DNA of 64,000 nucleotides from Pythium myriotylum (Eukaryota > Oomycota > Peronosporomycetes > Pythiales > Pythiaceae), in assembly GCA_023091665.1 (NCBI GenBank), contig JALJCQ010000012.1, forward strand, positions 1,612,001 to 1,676,000, in the 5' to 3' direction. Each line of letters opens with the position of its first letter. Positions within the stretch are counted from its first letter, which is position 1. Positions 34,147-44,375 of this stretch are shown here, piece after piece. The notes beneath the pieces were generated by a model that did not search any database, had not been told where the DNA came from, and saw only the letters and a list, made by a program, of their open reading frames with translations. A program made the position numbers and the translations under genes.

Positions 34147-35518
34147 TGTCCTCTGCACTCTTCGATGTCGGAGGTTCGTGTCTACGCGTACATCACACAG
34201 TGTCACTTGCCGCCGCGACACTCCGCGGAGCGTTCGAGTGCAGTTGTTCTTACCTTGACGAACCAACGCGGCAAGAAGTGATGGCGTGCGGGCGACGCTC
34301 TGCGCGCCAGGTCCGGAAGCCGCGGCAGATGCAGTTCCGCACAAGCGCTGCGTTGATGCGACGAGCTTCGAGGTGTTCCGGTCTCACGAGTGCTTTGGTC
34401 CGAGGTCCGTGGGTGAAATCAGAGGTCCATGGAACGCGGGAATGCATCCTCGTTCTTCAACTCCCTGAGATCCAAGTGATGAGTCACGATTCGTCAAAAT
34501 CCTTTAAAACCTTTCATTGGTTGGAATTCATCATCTCACCGCATGCGACGGTACTTTCTCTGTACGAACGGCCGCATGCGACCAGGATCCAACTTTTTGG
34601 CGAACAGCCAATCATATTCAGGTATTTGATCGCATGCGACCGCATGCGGTCGCTTGACAATGGCCCCCAGCTACTCGACGTGTGTTGCACATTGTTTCCC
34701 TCACAAAGTTGCATATTTCTTCGTCATCTCCACAGCTTTAGACCTCATCGACTATTGTTATAGCCCTCGTCTTGCAGTCTTTATTGGACTGACTATGTCC
34801 TTTGATCTCGAACTAACGCACAGAGCAGACGACCCATGTCATCTCATCGAGTGTTCCGATATTATCTTCGCAAGTAGTGTTACTCCCGTCACGCAGCTCC
34901 AGCACAAACAGTGGTCAGAGTTGACGAATTTGACAGCACCAACCAAGTACAATTCGTCCTCCAGTCTTAGCGCGCGAACACCTTCAATGCCACGCAGCTC
35001 TGATGGGGGCGGTTTTGCTCGAGTGCCTTCAAGTGAATTGGAACTCCGCCACGTATGAGTCGCTTGGCAAATGCAAACAGGGCTTTCTAGGTCGTCTTTG
35101 GCTACTTCTCACTGCGGAGAAGCGACTCGTTCTCGAAAAAGAGAAGCTCATTCTGAATGCCACCCATCAGCTCTTCTGTCTAAGCATCAGTCCGTGTGTG
35201 ACGCAGCCGAAGACTGACCATTCCAGAAGACCTCTGGTCGGTGTTTTGGCGCACATATCTGCCAAATTCGTTGGAAACCTACAATTGCTTTCCCACTAAA
35301 AATATTTTATTGAAATATCTGACACGCGTGGTGTTGAGTGTCCGCGTGGCGCAGCACGAGTCAGCGATGGGCCCAGAGCTGGTGCGCGGGTTGGCTGGCG
35401 CTGCCCTGGGACGAGGGCGGGCGTGGCATAGTTCGCTGTGTAGAGTGTCAGTTCTCGCGTCTTAGCGTGGCGGGGAGGCAGGCAGATCATCATACTGTCC
35501 GTGCTGTCGCCGAGTACC

Positions 35519-36357
35519 TCAAAGCGATGGGTGATAGTCAAAGACGGGTTCAGTTGTAGGAAACGGAACTGGACCATAGTGGAACCACAGCTCGCCACGT
35601 CGCCTCCCATCATCTTGAATGTAGTCGGCGTGCGTGGAATTCTGCTTCCGTCCGTGCTTGGCGTTCTCTTCCATTTGCGCGGGGTTGATGAAGCGCTTGG
35701 ACGCTCCAGAGTCAAACAATGCTTGGAAAATTGGTCCACCTTTACTCAACTGGACCCGGATGCGCAACGTTGCAAGGTCTTCACTGGGGTTCTTGTCCAG
35801 CATGTCAACGAGTTTGACCTCGTCTTCGCTGTCGCTGTCCTTGTAGATGCGTGGGTATTCCTCTCAGGCTCGGGCTTCTCTTCGATGGGCTTGTGTTCTT
35901 CAGCCTTCTGCTTCTTGACCGCGAAGAAATCGATAGAGTTATGCGACTTGGTCTTGCGAAACGAACACCACCTCTGGTCGGTCTTGGTCTTGCCGTCGGT
36001 CTTGGAGTCGTTCTTGGTCTTGTCGTTGTTGCGGTCTTGCTTGCCTGAACCTTGGTTGCTGTTGGAGCATTTGTTGCTGTTGCCATTATGGTTCTGCTTG
36101 CTAAATTTGTTCGCTTCCTCGCGCGTTTGAATGCGCTCCAAGTTCATGACCAACTCGCTGAGCTTGTCGTACAGGAGGCCGGAAACCGCGAGCTTGTCCT
36201 GCCACTCTTGCGGCATAGTACTCTTGGGGAAGTGGCACTGCTGGGTCTCGGGGATGTGTTCCGCGTTCGCAGGCAGCGTGTGATAACAACAAGAAATCAA
36301 GACCGCTTTCAAGTCACGCTTCATATGTGCCTGATGCTTTACGAACCAACCACACAA
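35519..36357 (-). pseudogene. Ty3/gypsy-type gag C-terminus and aspartic protease fragment
   Basis: Two minus-strand frames overlap by 58 bp. The first (36357-35746) has a gag-type block (MPQEWQDKLAVSG, LVMNLERIQTREEANK), an Asn/Lys-rich linker and a degenerate zinc knuckle (RWCSFRKTKSHNS, where the usual second Cys/His are partly lost). The second (35803-35519) has a retropepsin-like motif ALFDSGASKRFINP. The frame change between them could be a programmed shift or decay. The fragment begins sharply where the inverted arm 2 ends (35485), so the two were brought together by rearrangement. Integrase and reverse transcriptase are absent. Confidence 0.6.
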
Positions 36358-36364
36358 TAGGGTG

Positions 36365-37330
36365 ATCTAGAAAAGGTCTTCTTCATTGCCTCGCGATCCA
36401 GGTAGTGAGTCGTCCTCAGCCGCTCCACAATACGTTCGTGGAAGACATTTTGAGCACCAATATGCGAGTTCTCGAGTGATGGGGCAGTGAAAGGAGTCTG
36501 CTGAGTTTGCGCAAGTCGATGTGGGGCGAAGTGTGGCGTTCTGCGGAAAGATTGCTACTTATCAACTAATTCTCCGTCAAAACGCAAGCAATCCTTTCAC
36601 AAAACCTGCAGTAAAACCTTCCACAGAGCTCATTTTTTCAACTTCAATCTGGTGAGTCCTCACCACAGTGGATGGAAGTTGAAGTTTATGTCGCAAGCCT
36701 CGCTAATGGCGAGAACATCTTGGAGAGGATGGAGAACCCACAGGAGATTGATTAGATGCCGCTTAAGTGTCGTGGTGACCACGCATTTGGAGGATTTTTA
36801 ACTCAAGAATCTAGTATTGACTGCTGTCACTATGGCAGCCTCCGATCAACGCTGACATGGAGTGTACGTTATTTACGTCACCTCCACACAGGTCAGTCGT
36901 AGCAACCGGACTATTTGATACGCCTCCAATTACGATCAACCACCCTGTGTTTGCCTGTTAACACCCCGAAGAGCACTCTGGGACGGCATTTACAAAGCTT
37001 CAGCGCGCATTTAAGACTGGATACTGTTGTTTTTGCGGATTGCTTTGCTTCTCGTAAATGTTGCGAACTTTGCAATTATCGACGTAAACAAGGCAAGGCA
37101 CAGCGAACGGTTCGGTGACCAGAGCGTAGTAAAGAGCAGAGATCTGACGACAGAAAGCGCGACGTACTTGACCGAGCAGTCAAGGAGGCCATCACTACAA
37201 TCGAATAGACGCCGTTTAGCTTGCCCAAACTATAGGTGCGTCATCACGCAAGAAATTATTGAAGTTCATGGGTCACGACAGCGACTATGCTTGAAGACAT
37301 TGTATTCAACTCCCACCCAAGAATCTCCGA
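36365..37330. other. Stretch without a recognisable gene
   Basis: Only short frames; no motif, hairpin or repeat of note was seen on either strand. Confidence 0.4.
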
Positions 37331-37333
37331 TAT

Positions 37334-38110
37334 TTGGCATCATTTTGGAATCAAGACGATGAAGATGTCGTTCGAGTCGATCAGAGGGTCGCTATGATGC
37401 GACCATATTGTGAGTTCCTGTTCAGTTTGGCAAGAAGTTTCTGTGGACAGAAGGAGGCGGCCGCTGAATCGTTGGAACATTTGCTTTGTGACTCAGACGA
37501 GACTCGACTCTTCTTGATCAATAAACTGTTGCTCACTCTTCCTTGCGCGCCGTTAAAATGGGAAAGAAATGATCTACAGAACGCCAAATCCTTCGGGCAA
37601 CTTTGCGTGGCTCATTCAAGGGATTTGGAGGCCCTCGTACAAGGCGATGCTGGCCACAAGATTGGTCACACGACGTATAATTCATCACGCAATGACTTTG
37701 ACCGACTGATTCGAGGTGAAGAGCTTTCGAAGGAAACATGGTCGCGAAAACGTTTCAATCAAGATGCCGTGGACAAAGCGACACAATCTATTCTCTCCCA
37801 AGTGAAAATCTTGTATTTGTCATAGGGGACAAGAAAGACCGAATATGACGGTATTGGGCAAGATGTACCGTGAATCCTACGAAAGCGACCAACAGGTATA
37901 CTATATGATGAGTACGCTGAAATTTACTACGCAGATGATGAGCGAATCCCCCGAAAGATCTGATGAGAGCAGTGTGTGAGCCTCCACCACCCTTTCGATC
38001 GCATCTTCTATTTTTTTTTGTGCGCACGTTTGCACGAGTACCAAACAGGTGGTGGGGGACATCAAGCACAAGATTGCATTGTTCATGGGCCGTCAAACCC
38101 ATCAATCATC
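37334..38110 (+). pseudogene. Unidentified repeat-type protein, C-terminally decayed
   Basis: A 163-codon frame (37334-37825, includes LPCAPLKWERNDLQNAKSFG and NSSRNDFDRLIRGEELSK) has even, protein-like composition and then a stop. Translation beyond the stop continues to look related (tyrosine-rich MYRE/DEYAEIYY-type stretch) up to about 38000 but in changing frames. I have the impression of a multicopy oomycete family but cannot name it or assign a function. It ends just before the first TTAA MITE. Confidence 0.35.
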
Positions 38111-38158
38111 ATAGGCAGATTGCAAAAATGATTGAAGACGCGACGCGAGATTACTTAA

Positions 38159-38500
38159 ACCTTTCGCAATCAAGCGTGTAAATTTTACACGTTCCGAAGG
38201 TTTCTCATAAGCTGGTATGTTTGAACCCCTCAGAACGTGTAAATTTTACACGTTTTACAAAACCCGTCCTTGAAGTTTCGCAAAAACCTCAACATAACCT
38301 CAAAACCTCTCAAGGTTAAAAAGCAATAACCTCGAAACTTATTTGCAATTTTGCGAGGTTTTACTACAAAAGGCGGTAGGTTTGCGGGAAACTCCACCTG
38401 TCGCAATTCCAGAACGTGTAAAATTTACACGATCTGGAAATTTTGACTTGATTAAAGTATCCATACAATCCCTGTTTGCACGGAGGTGATTGCGAAAGGA
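38159..38500 (+). mobile_element. piggyBac-type MITE, 342 bp, copy 1
   Basis: Flanked by TTAA on both sides (38155-38158 and 38501-38504). Terminal inverted repeats ACCTTTCGCAATCA and its complement. Inside are three copies of an AT-rich palindrome of the form CGTGTAAAWTTTACACG, plus a run of AACCTC phrases. No coding capacity. TTAA target duplication is the signature of the piggyBac superfamily. Confidence 0.85.
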
Positions 38501-38504
38501 TTAA

Positions 38505-39114
38505 AAAATTGCACCACTGACCTCGCAGCGGTGCTTATTGTCTTCAAGATGAATGTGGAACCTGTCTGGTTTGTGAGAAGACTGTCGATCATTATGGCAA
38601 ACGCCGTATTAGCTGACATGGTGCTTTTGTCAGGACATGGGAGCGCGAATCTGGTGAGCTTGGTAAACCTACACGGGTTTGCGAGTTTATTATCTACTAT
38701 GGATTATTGCCAAGCACCGGCAACAAGTAAGACATAAGTGCTGTGCTGTCGCTGCTAGGGGCAACGATGATAGAAATACTTCACCAGATGCCGCATATAA
38801 AATGAGTAACTAGAACAAGAACACCTGCATAATCTTGCTGGCCTAGTACAGAATCCATGCTAAGCATTATTATGAGCACACAAACACTCATGACCATTCG
38901 ACAGGCACTTAAATCAAGCTCAGCGGGAAGTGCGCGCGCGAAGCAGGGGAACAACTATGTTACACCAACTTAGTATGTGGTTGCTCTTGGTGCAGACGGG
39001 GGCTTACCAAACTGTGTCCCAGAGCTCGTGAAATACTATATTTCCTCCAATTGCGTCCCGTGGGGGTAATGAATTTGTGCCCAACTAGCGAACCGGTCAC
39101 TAGTTTAGGTTGGA
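38505..39114. other. Unique segment between two inverted MITEs
   Basis: About 610 bp without a recognised gene. A plus-strand 83-codon frame that begins within MITE 1 (38486-38737) extends into it but has no motif. Because the MITEs on both sides are inverted and each has its own TTAA, this is probably ordinary DNA caught between two insertions and not transposon cargo. Confidence 0.4.
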
Positions 39115-39118
39115 TTAA

Positions 39119-39460
39119 CCCTTTCGCAATCACATCCGTGCAAACAGGGATTGTATGGATACTTTAATCAAGTCAAAATTTCCAGATCGTGTAAATTTTA
39201 CACGTTCTGGAATTGCGACAGGTGGAGTTTCCCGCAAACCTACCGCCTTTTCTAATAAAACCTCGCAAAATTGCAAATAAGTTTCGAGGTTATTGCTATT
39301 TAACCTTGAGAGTTTTTGAGGTTATGTTGAGTTTTTTGCGAAACTTCAAGGACGGGTTTTGTAAAACGTGTAAAATTTACACGTTCTGAGGGGTTCAATC
39401 ACACCAGCTTATGAGAAACCCTCAGAACGTGTAATTTTTACACGTTTGATTGCGAAAGGG
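39119..39460 (-). mobile_element. piggyBac-type MITE, 342 bp, copy 2 (inverted)
   Basis: Reverse-complement of copy 1 with scattered mismatches and the same 342-bp length. The left flank is TTAA (39115-39118) and the terminus reads CCCTTTCGCAATCAC, the canonical TTAA-CCC arrangement. The right flank is GTAA, one base from TTAA, presumably a later mutation. Confidence 0.85.
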
Positions 39461-39493
39461 GTAAATAAAGGGAAGGATTACAGTTTAGTCACG

Positions 39494-39568
39494 GTTGCTA
39501 ATTGGCTCAATGGAAGAGCATCCTAATCATCATCGAGGAGGTCAGTGGTTCGATTCTACTGTCATCCG
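39494..39568 (+). repeat. tRNA-like sequence with A and B boxes, possible SINE head
   Basis: An A-box-like stretch TGGCTCAATGGAAGAGC (39503-39519) and a B-box GGTTCGATTCT (39547-39557) are correctly spaced. The T-arm AGTGG/CTACT and D-arm GCTC/GAGC pair, but the acceptor and anticodon stems do not. It is not a functional tRNA; a tRNA-derived retroposon or an old pseudogene is likelier. No A-rich tail is obvious downstream. Confidence 0.45.
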
Positions 39569-39599
39569 TTTCTGGCCAGAGCTGATCCTCGTATTGTGG

Positions 39600-40295
39600 T
39601 AGAACTTGGGTTGGGTTTCCGGGCTCTTTTGTCCTCCGATTTCTCGTTGGATTTCGGACATGGAAAGTCTTCATGTCGGATCTCAAATAGGGTTAGGCAT
39701 CCTAAATCGGACTGACGTGTGCCTGTTGCCCTCAGTCAAAACCGAGCAACTTCAAATCGGTCCGCGCTCCAAGACACCGTGAGCTGGTCAGCTGATGCCA
39801 TGCGTTTCTTCCGTGACCCCTCACACTAGAGCTTCCCTGTTGGAGAACGCTGGTCAGCGTCTGTGATGTTTGTGCTCGTGGACGCGCGGGGCGAGTTGGC
39901 GGTGTGAACTGGACACAAGCTCGTTGCGCTTGGTCTTCCACAGTGCGCGTTTCCGTTGCCAAACAGCGAATCTTCTGGGTAGAGAGATGAGGAAAATGCA
40001 GAGGCGAGGAGAAAAAACGCTTTGGGGGACCGATTTTGGTTATCCATAGGCAAGTTTTCTCCAGCCAATCATAACGCTGCATTTGTTGAAAAGATAATTT
40101 CTTGACGGGGTGGACAAAATGTTCGATGAGGAGGAGAGAGGATTGGCTACCCCTAATGGCCCCATTAAAACTCGCGAAAGAATCGAGTAGCAAAGACAGT
40201 CCCTAAGTGGGATGTACCGTTTCTCATCACAAGCAATTTCCTGCCCAACTACATGGGCTCGGTTGGCCAAGTCGAGCGATGATCATCAATTATTC
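39600..40295. other. Stretch without a recognisable gene
   Basis: A minus-strand 153-codon frame (39732-40193) has irregular composition and no motif. Nothing else was found. Confidence 0.35.
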
Positions 40296-40299
40296 CTTT

Positions 40300-40663
40300 C
40301 CAAAAAAGCCCAAAGCACCAAGACCTCACCCTTATAGATCTAATTCTCGACGAAGAGTACTATGTGTTTCTCCATCGTTGTCGAAGCACGTATGCCAGGT
40401 ACCAGGACACCAAGCAACGCGTCGAGGTTGAAACATTTGCCCCCAAGCTGTCCAAGCAAACCGCAGAAGACTTACGCGGCGTCATCAATCATGCATTCGC
40501 AATCCAATTCTATGAGTACAAAGAGGGCGTCAAAGAAGAGATGAGAGATCTAATCATTCATTTTCGTTCGTATCTGTGTGCTCGACTCTCAAACGAGGCG
40601 AATGGGCAGCGTTGCGTCCATGTTGGTACGTTTGGGGACATCAATGAAGCATGCGTGAAATGA
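40300..40663 (+). CDS. Unidentified ORF upstream of the mariner fragment
   Basis: An open frame (includes LILDEEYYVFLHRCRS and RYQDTKQRVEVETFAP) has helical, protein-like composition. It could be the N-terminal part of the mariner-type pseudogene downstream or an unrelated remnant. No motif was recognised. Confidence 0.25.
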
Positions 40664-40759
40664 AGCTTAAGACTTGCAAGAAATGTCGATTCAGCTCCAG
40701 AGAGAACAACAGTTGCGCTGAGTACAACATAAACAGGACGACTGTGGTGAGGTGTTGCT

Positions 40760-41145
40760 TTCTCGCAAAAACCAAGGATTCTGACGTCCATCTCTATTAT
40801 ATGTTGAAGCAAACTTGGGGCATGTGTATAGTCCAAAAGTAACGAAAGATAAGTTACTCGAGCTCGTGGCGTTCGCCAAGAACAAGCCGGTCTGCATGGC
40901 CACGACCATTGGTCAAGAGTACAACCGTCTGCTTTTCTACGCTCCTCCGTAACACCCGACGCTCCAGCCAATTGAGCTAATTTGGAGCATGGTCAAGAGG
41001 GAAATCGCACGCGCCCCAGCGAAAAGTGTCAATGAGCTAATCGCCAAGCGTATCGGCCTGGTCGAGCATGAGAAGTCGTGGCTGAGTGCCTTTCGATATG
41101 TTCAGTCTCTGGAGGATGTTGCGTCGTGTCTCACTCAAGCTTGAG
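40760..41145 (+). pseudogene. Tc1/mariner-type transposase C-terminus, pseudogene
   Basis: The plus strand encodes NLGHVYSPKVTKDKLLELV and, after LLFYAPP, the block HPTLQPIELIWSMVK. This corresponds to the PPYHPxLNPIExxW region that ends the DDE/D domain in Tc1/mariner and pogo-like transposases. A TAA replaces the expected Tyr in that block and another stop lies upstream (near 40780). The frame then runs to a stop at about 41145 (ASCLTQA). The N-terminal DNA-binding domain is missing. Confidence 0.6.
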
Positions 41146-41199
41146 ACGCCCTCATTGATAGCGGTTAGCGTATGCTACGAACCGGTAAGTAAGTCGACT

Positions 41200-41720
41200 C
41201 GAGTTAACTTACTTTACCCGGGTTTTGGAGTCGGGAGCAAACCGCATGCAACGGCTCCGAACCGACTGGAAACCGATCTCCCAAGTCGCTTACTATCCCT
41301 TACCAGACGGGAAGCAAACTGCTCTCGCAGCGTCTTTGGAACCAGGTTTATCGTTACTATATGTGCAATTTATCTCGCTGTATGGGCGCCGCCGACGGCT
41401 CTAGTGTGTCTGTGCTAGTCAGTTGCAACAATCCATCCAACGCGCCCATTCAGGTCGTCGCAATGATCTGGTACGAAAGGGAGATCACTGTGGACACTGC
41501 GATGAGTTCGATCACCCAGGGCACGTCACAAAGCACACGTCACAAAGCACACGTCACATAGCACGCGTCACATATGCTAAGTATGGTGTGGGCCTCACCG
41601 AATCAGCGTTGATATGGGCCACGCTTTTTTTTTTTTTTTATCTAATCACAGCAATTACACCCATTAATTGAGGGCAATTCATTTTGCACTTGAGGGTTGT
41701 CATTAAGAGAAAACAAGGAC
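41200..41720. other. Stretch without a recognisable gene
   Basis: Contains short direct repeats of CACGTCACAAAGCA and CACGTCACATAGCA type near 41525-41565 and a T12-13 tract at about 41627-41639. No gene is recognised. Confidence 0.35.
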
Positions 41721-41724
41721 CACG

Positions 41725-42078
41725 ATGGAAGAAGAGGTACGCCCCATTCGCGCCGAGCTCAACGCGGTGAAGCAGGACTTGGCGCGTGTTACGCGCACCA
41801 ATAAGGAGCTCCAGGAAGGGAATCATGATCTGCTGGTCGGGAATGACGAGCTGCTGATCGAGAACGAGGCGCTGGCGTTGTCATTTGTCGCTGCGCGCGC
41901 ATGTGCGGTGGAGCACCACGTCATACTAGAGGATGAGCGGTTCGAGCACCTGATGCAGGCGAACGAGCGTCTGGTTGCGTCCAATGAGCTCCTTGCGGAA
42001 AGCGTCACGGAGCTGACCGGTGAGGTACGTGTCGGCGTCTCTCTCGTTCACGCGTTTGATTCGGCATCGAGGGGATAA
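41725..42078 (+). CDS. Coiled-coil ORF, unidentified
   Basis: A 117-codon frame starts at an ATG and is dominated by heptad-like Glu/Leu/Asn repeats (AELNAVKQDLARVTRTNKE, then LLVGNDELLIENEAL), typical of a coiled coil. A GTACGT at about 42024 might be a splice donor, so the last 18 codons may be intronic. Coiled coils of this type start several gag-like proteins, and gag remnants abound nearby, but nothing ties it to a family. Confidence 0.35.
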   Translation: MEEEVRPIRAELNAVKQDLARVTRTNKELQEGNHDLLVGNDELLIENEALALSFVAARACAVEHHVILEDERFEHLMQANERLVASNELLAESVTELTGEVRVGVSLVHAFDSASRG

Positions 42079-42084
42079 GAGTAT

Positions 42085-42725
42085 GAGGGCGCCTTCTCTC
42101 CAGCTAGAGCACAATTAGTAGCTGACCCGACCAGTCAGCGACCAGCGTGTCACGAACACCGTGCTCAGGGCCAGTAATCATACCTCCAGGCTAGACAACG
42201 ACTCCAGGCGCGTGGCGATCAACCAGTTCGTTTCATGCCGTCTGGGAACGGTGTCGACATGCGCAGGTGTGTCCAGTAATGTGGTAACGCAGAGTTGGAA
42301 CGCATCCTAAGGCCCGAGGAGCGCGTATTGGTAAGCGTCTTCTGTTACGCCACCAAGCTGACCTTCTGGCCTCACAGCATGTAGATTTTCAGGCGCCGTC
42401 GCGTCCGGTCATCTTCGCACGCGTCTGGCACTGCTCGTTCGAAGCGTTCTAGAGTATCATCGAGCGAGGAATCGACGAGTTCACAGCGCTCAAAGATCGA
42501 TTAGACCCGCTCGTCTCAGTTCATCCTGGTGCCTGAATTGTGCCACACCTCGCCATCGCTGCCGCCGCGACCGTGACTTGCCCCCAAGTAGTCTCAAGCC
42601 GCTGCAGCAGCTGCCCCTACATATCGTCGCCGCCACTACGCGTTGGTGTTGTTTGCTGGGAGGCGTTGCTGTTGCCTCCCTAGGAGTAGAATTCATTCCG
42701 AGGTTACGAAACGTGATTCTTTTAA
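42085..42725. other. Stretch without a recognisable gene
   Basis: GC-rich, with several CTCGTTC-like phrases and no convincing frame. Possibly further decay of the coiled-coil ORF upstream. Confidence 0.3.
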
Positions 42726-42728
42726 AAC

Positions 42729-44355
42729 TTAGTTTTTAAACACGCAGCTTTCCTTTTTTTTTTTTTTCGTGAACTTCCCATCGTGCTCTTGCCTTCGCCT
42801 CTGCCTCACTTGCACCTTGGTCGAAGTCAAGAAACTAATGCAGCTCAGAAAGCTGACGAACGGCTTTGTCGCCAAGGCGAGCTTTTTTTTGTCCACGTCA
42901 GCACGGGCTCTCGAGAACGCCGCCTCACTCGGGACCGACGTCGCAGGTATTTGCAAGGAAATCCTGGGTCATGATTCCGAGACGCCGGAACTTCGCCTCA
43001 TCCATTCTCCACCACGAAAGCACCTCAAAGCTCGAGGCGGTTAAGGAGAAGACTAGATTCAGCCTCTTGCCCTTGGTGAGTCTGGATTTGGGCGTGATAG
43101 CGATCACGATAATTCGTTGTGAACTCGCCAACCAGAATCTCGGTGATACTTGCATCCAGCGACTTCAACCGCGGATCTAGTCCTGTAGCGATTCTTGATG
43201 TTCGAGTCGCAGTGCTGGAGTTATACTCCAGCAACTTTGATTGAACACCCTGAAAAAATTCAGTGAACGCTGAGCAGTGATTTCCTCTGGTGTCAGACTT
43301 GTCGCGTTGCCCGATCCTGACCCTGCCTCGACTGCCCTGAAACCACTCGACGCTACTCCTCGGCGGAGTTCTTGGGCTCGATGAAGTCGGGTTTTTACGG
43401 TGTTCACATGGTGGTTCGTGTGGTATACGAGGGCAGTGTATGTTGCAAAGACACAACCCATTGTCGTATACGCACTACCAGAGGTGAGCACAGAGGGTTC
43501 CTTAAATGGCTTGAGAAAGGTATGAAAAAGTGTTGCTGCTTCCCTAGCTTCAGCATCAATTTTCAAAGCAAAAGCGGGGTCAATTTTGAGATCGAAGAAT
43601 CCCATGTGCCCGGTGATGATCCGATGGAGTAGATCCTCGGGCAGAGGTTTTGACTTCAGTAGATGGCTGACCATATCGAAGTGGAGTTCCAGCGGGTGTC
43701 CACACCTAGCTTAAACTTCGTTGCCTTCACTGGCGGATTTAGAGACGCACACACCTCCTCGTACTTTCAAATAGTTAAGGTGAATCGGCAAGTTTTTTCA
43801 TCACCTCTCGCAATCCCCCGAGCGCTGCGATATATCATTGCATCGGTCGATTCCTTCATGAACTGCCAACTGAATGACATGGACAAAGCACCGCAGATAG
43901 GAAATCTGTCCGTTGTACAGAATCGGCCGAGACGGATCGACGTTGTCGTTTCGTATAAAGGCAAACGTTGCCACCATTCCTTTGTTGTTTCTTGCGTTGT
44001 CAGCTGTGATCGTCCAGACTCCTAGAGCGATTTCCGCATGCATTGCCACTGTCGCTGCCAATAGAGCCTTCCAGAGAGGATTACCAGAATGTGGGTACAC
44101 TGAACGGACAAAAGCTATCACGACGGAGCGAAGGTATTAGTTGTCACTGATATAGTGAAGAGTGATTACCATATAACCTCGACTAGCAAAAGACGTCCAC
44201 ATATCCGTTGTGATTGAGACAAGCCGACCATTTTTGATATCTTCCACTTTGGTCTTCTCAGCATCCCAAATTTCGTTGACATACTTTCGAATTGTCTGGC
44301 AACATGGTACAGATAGTCTGGCCGGAGAATCCCACAGAACTCCCGAAATAAAACT
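42729..44355 (-). pseudogene. hAT transposase, pseudogene
   Basis: On the minus strand the RNase H-like fold of hAT transposases can be traced in order: SITTDMWTSFASRGYM (44220-44160, first catalytic Asp), ITADNARNNKGMVATF (about 44010, second Asp region), ISYLRCFVHVIQLAVHEG (about 43890), a long helical insertion domain (43674-43177), VLSWWRMDEAKFRRLG (about 43010), and the C-terminal dimerisation block IPATSVPSEAAFSRARADV (42950-42890). The blocks lie in several frames; some breaks could be introns, but frame changes within conserved blocks and the loss of the usual Arg in the SERxFS motif indicate decay. The 5' end abuts the second Harbinger pseudogene, head to head. No BED zinc finger was seen. 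Confidence 0.72.
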
Positions 44356-44375
44356 TGCTCTGCAAGTGAGAACGC

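Larger units (their letters stand above)
30467..34667. mobile_element. PIF/Harbinger DNA transposon, 4201 bp, full-length insertion
   Basis: The ends are defined by comparison with the empty site in arm 1: CAAACTCAG precedes and CAGCTACTCG follows, giving a 3-bp target duplication CAG (30464-30466 and 34668-34670). The left end begins GCCCGTTGTCAA and the right end, read inward, GGGGCCATTGTCAA: short, imperfect terminal inverted repeats. Both ends carry sub-terminal CGCATGCG palindromes in several copies (for example around 30481, 30515, 34631 and 34643). Inside are the two genes expected for the superfamily: an accessory DNA-binding-type protein on the plus strand and a DDE transposase on the minus strand, convergent. 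Three-base target duplications are the rule for PIF/Harbinger. Confidence 0.93.
30172..35485 (-). repeat. Inverted-repeat arm 2, split by a Harbinger transposon
   Basis: Reverse-complement counterpart of arm 1. The part right of the transposon (34668-35485) matches arm 1 almost perfectly and continues into ~170 bp of tRNA-unit spacer (35318-35485). The part left of it (30172-30466) shows clearly more mismatches. The 4.2-kb insertion at 30467-34667 accounts for the length difference. Confidence 0.9.

Noticed and set aside
38159..39460. A single 1.3-kb transposon with 342-bp terminal inverted repeats.
   Set aside because: Each arm has its own inner terminus and its own TTAA at the inner side, so two separate MITE insertions explain the structure better.
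38160..39460. The CGTGTAAAWTTTACACG palindromes as operator sites of a host regulator.
   Set aside because: They occur only inside the two MITEs here, so they are transposon sequence unless shown otherwise.
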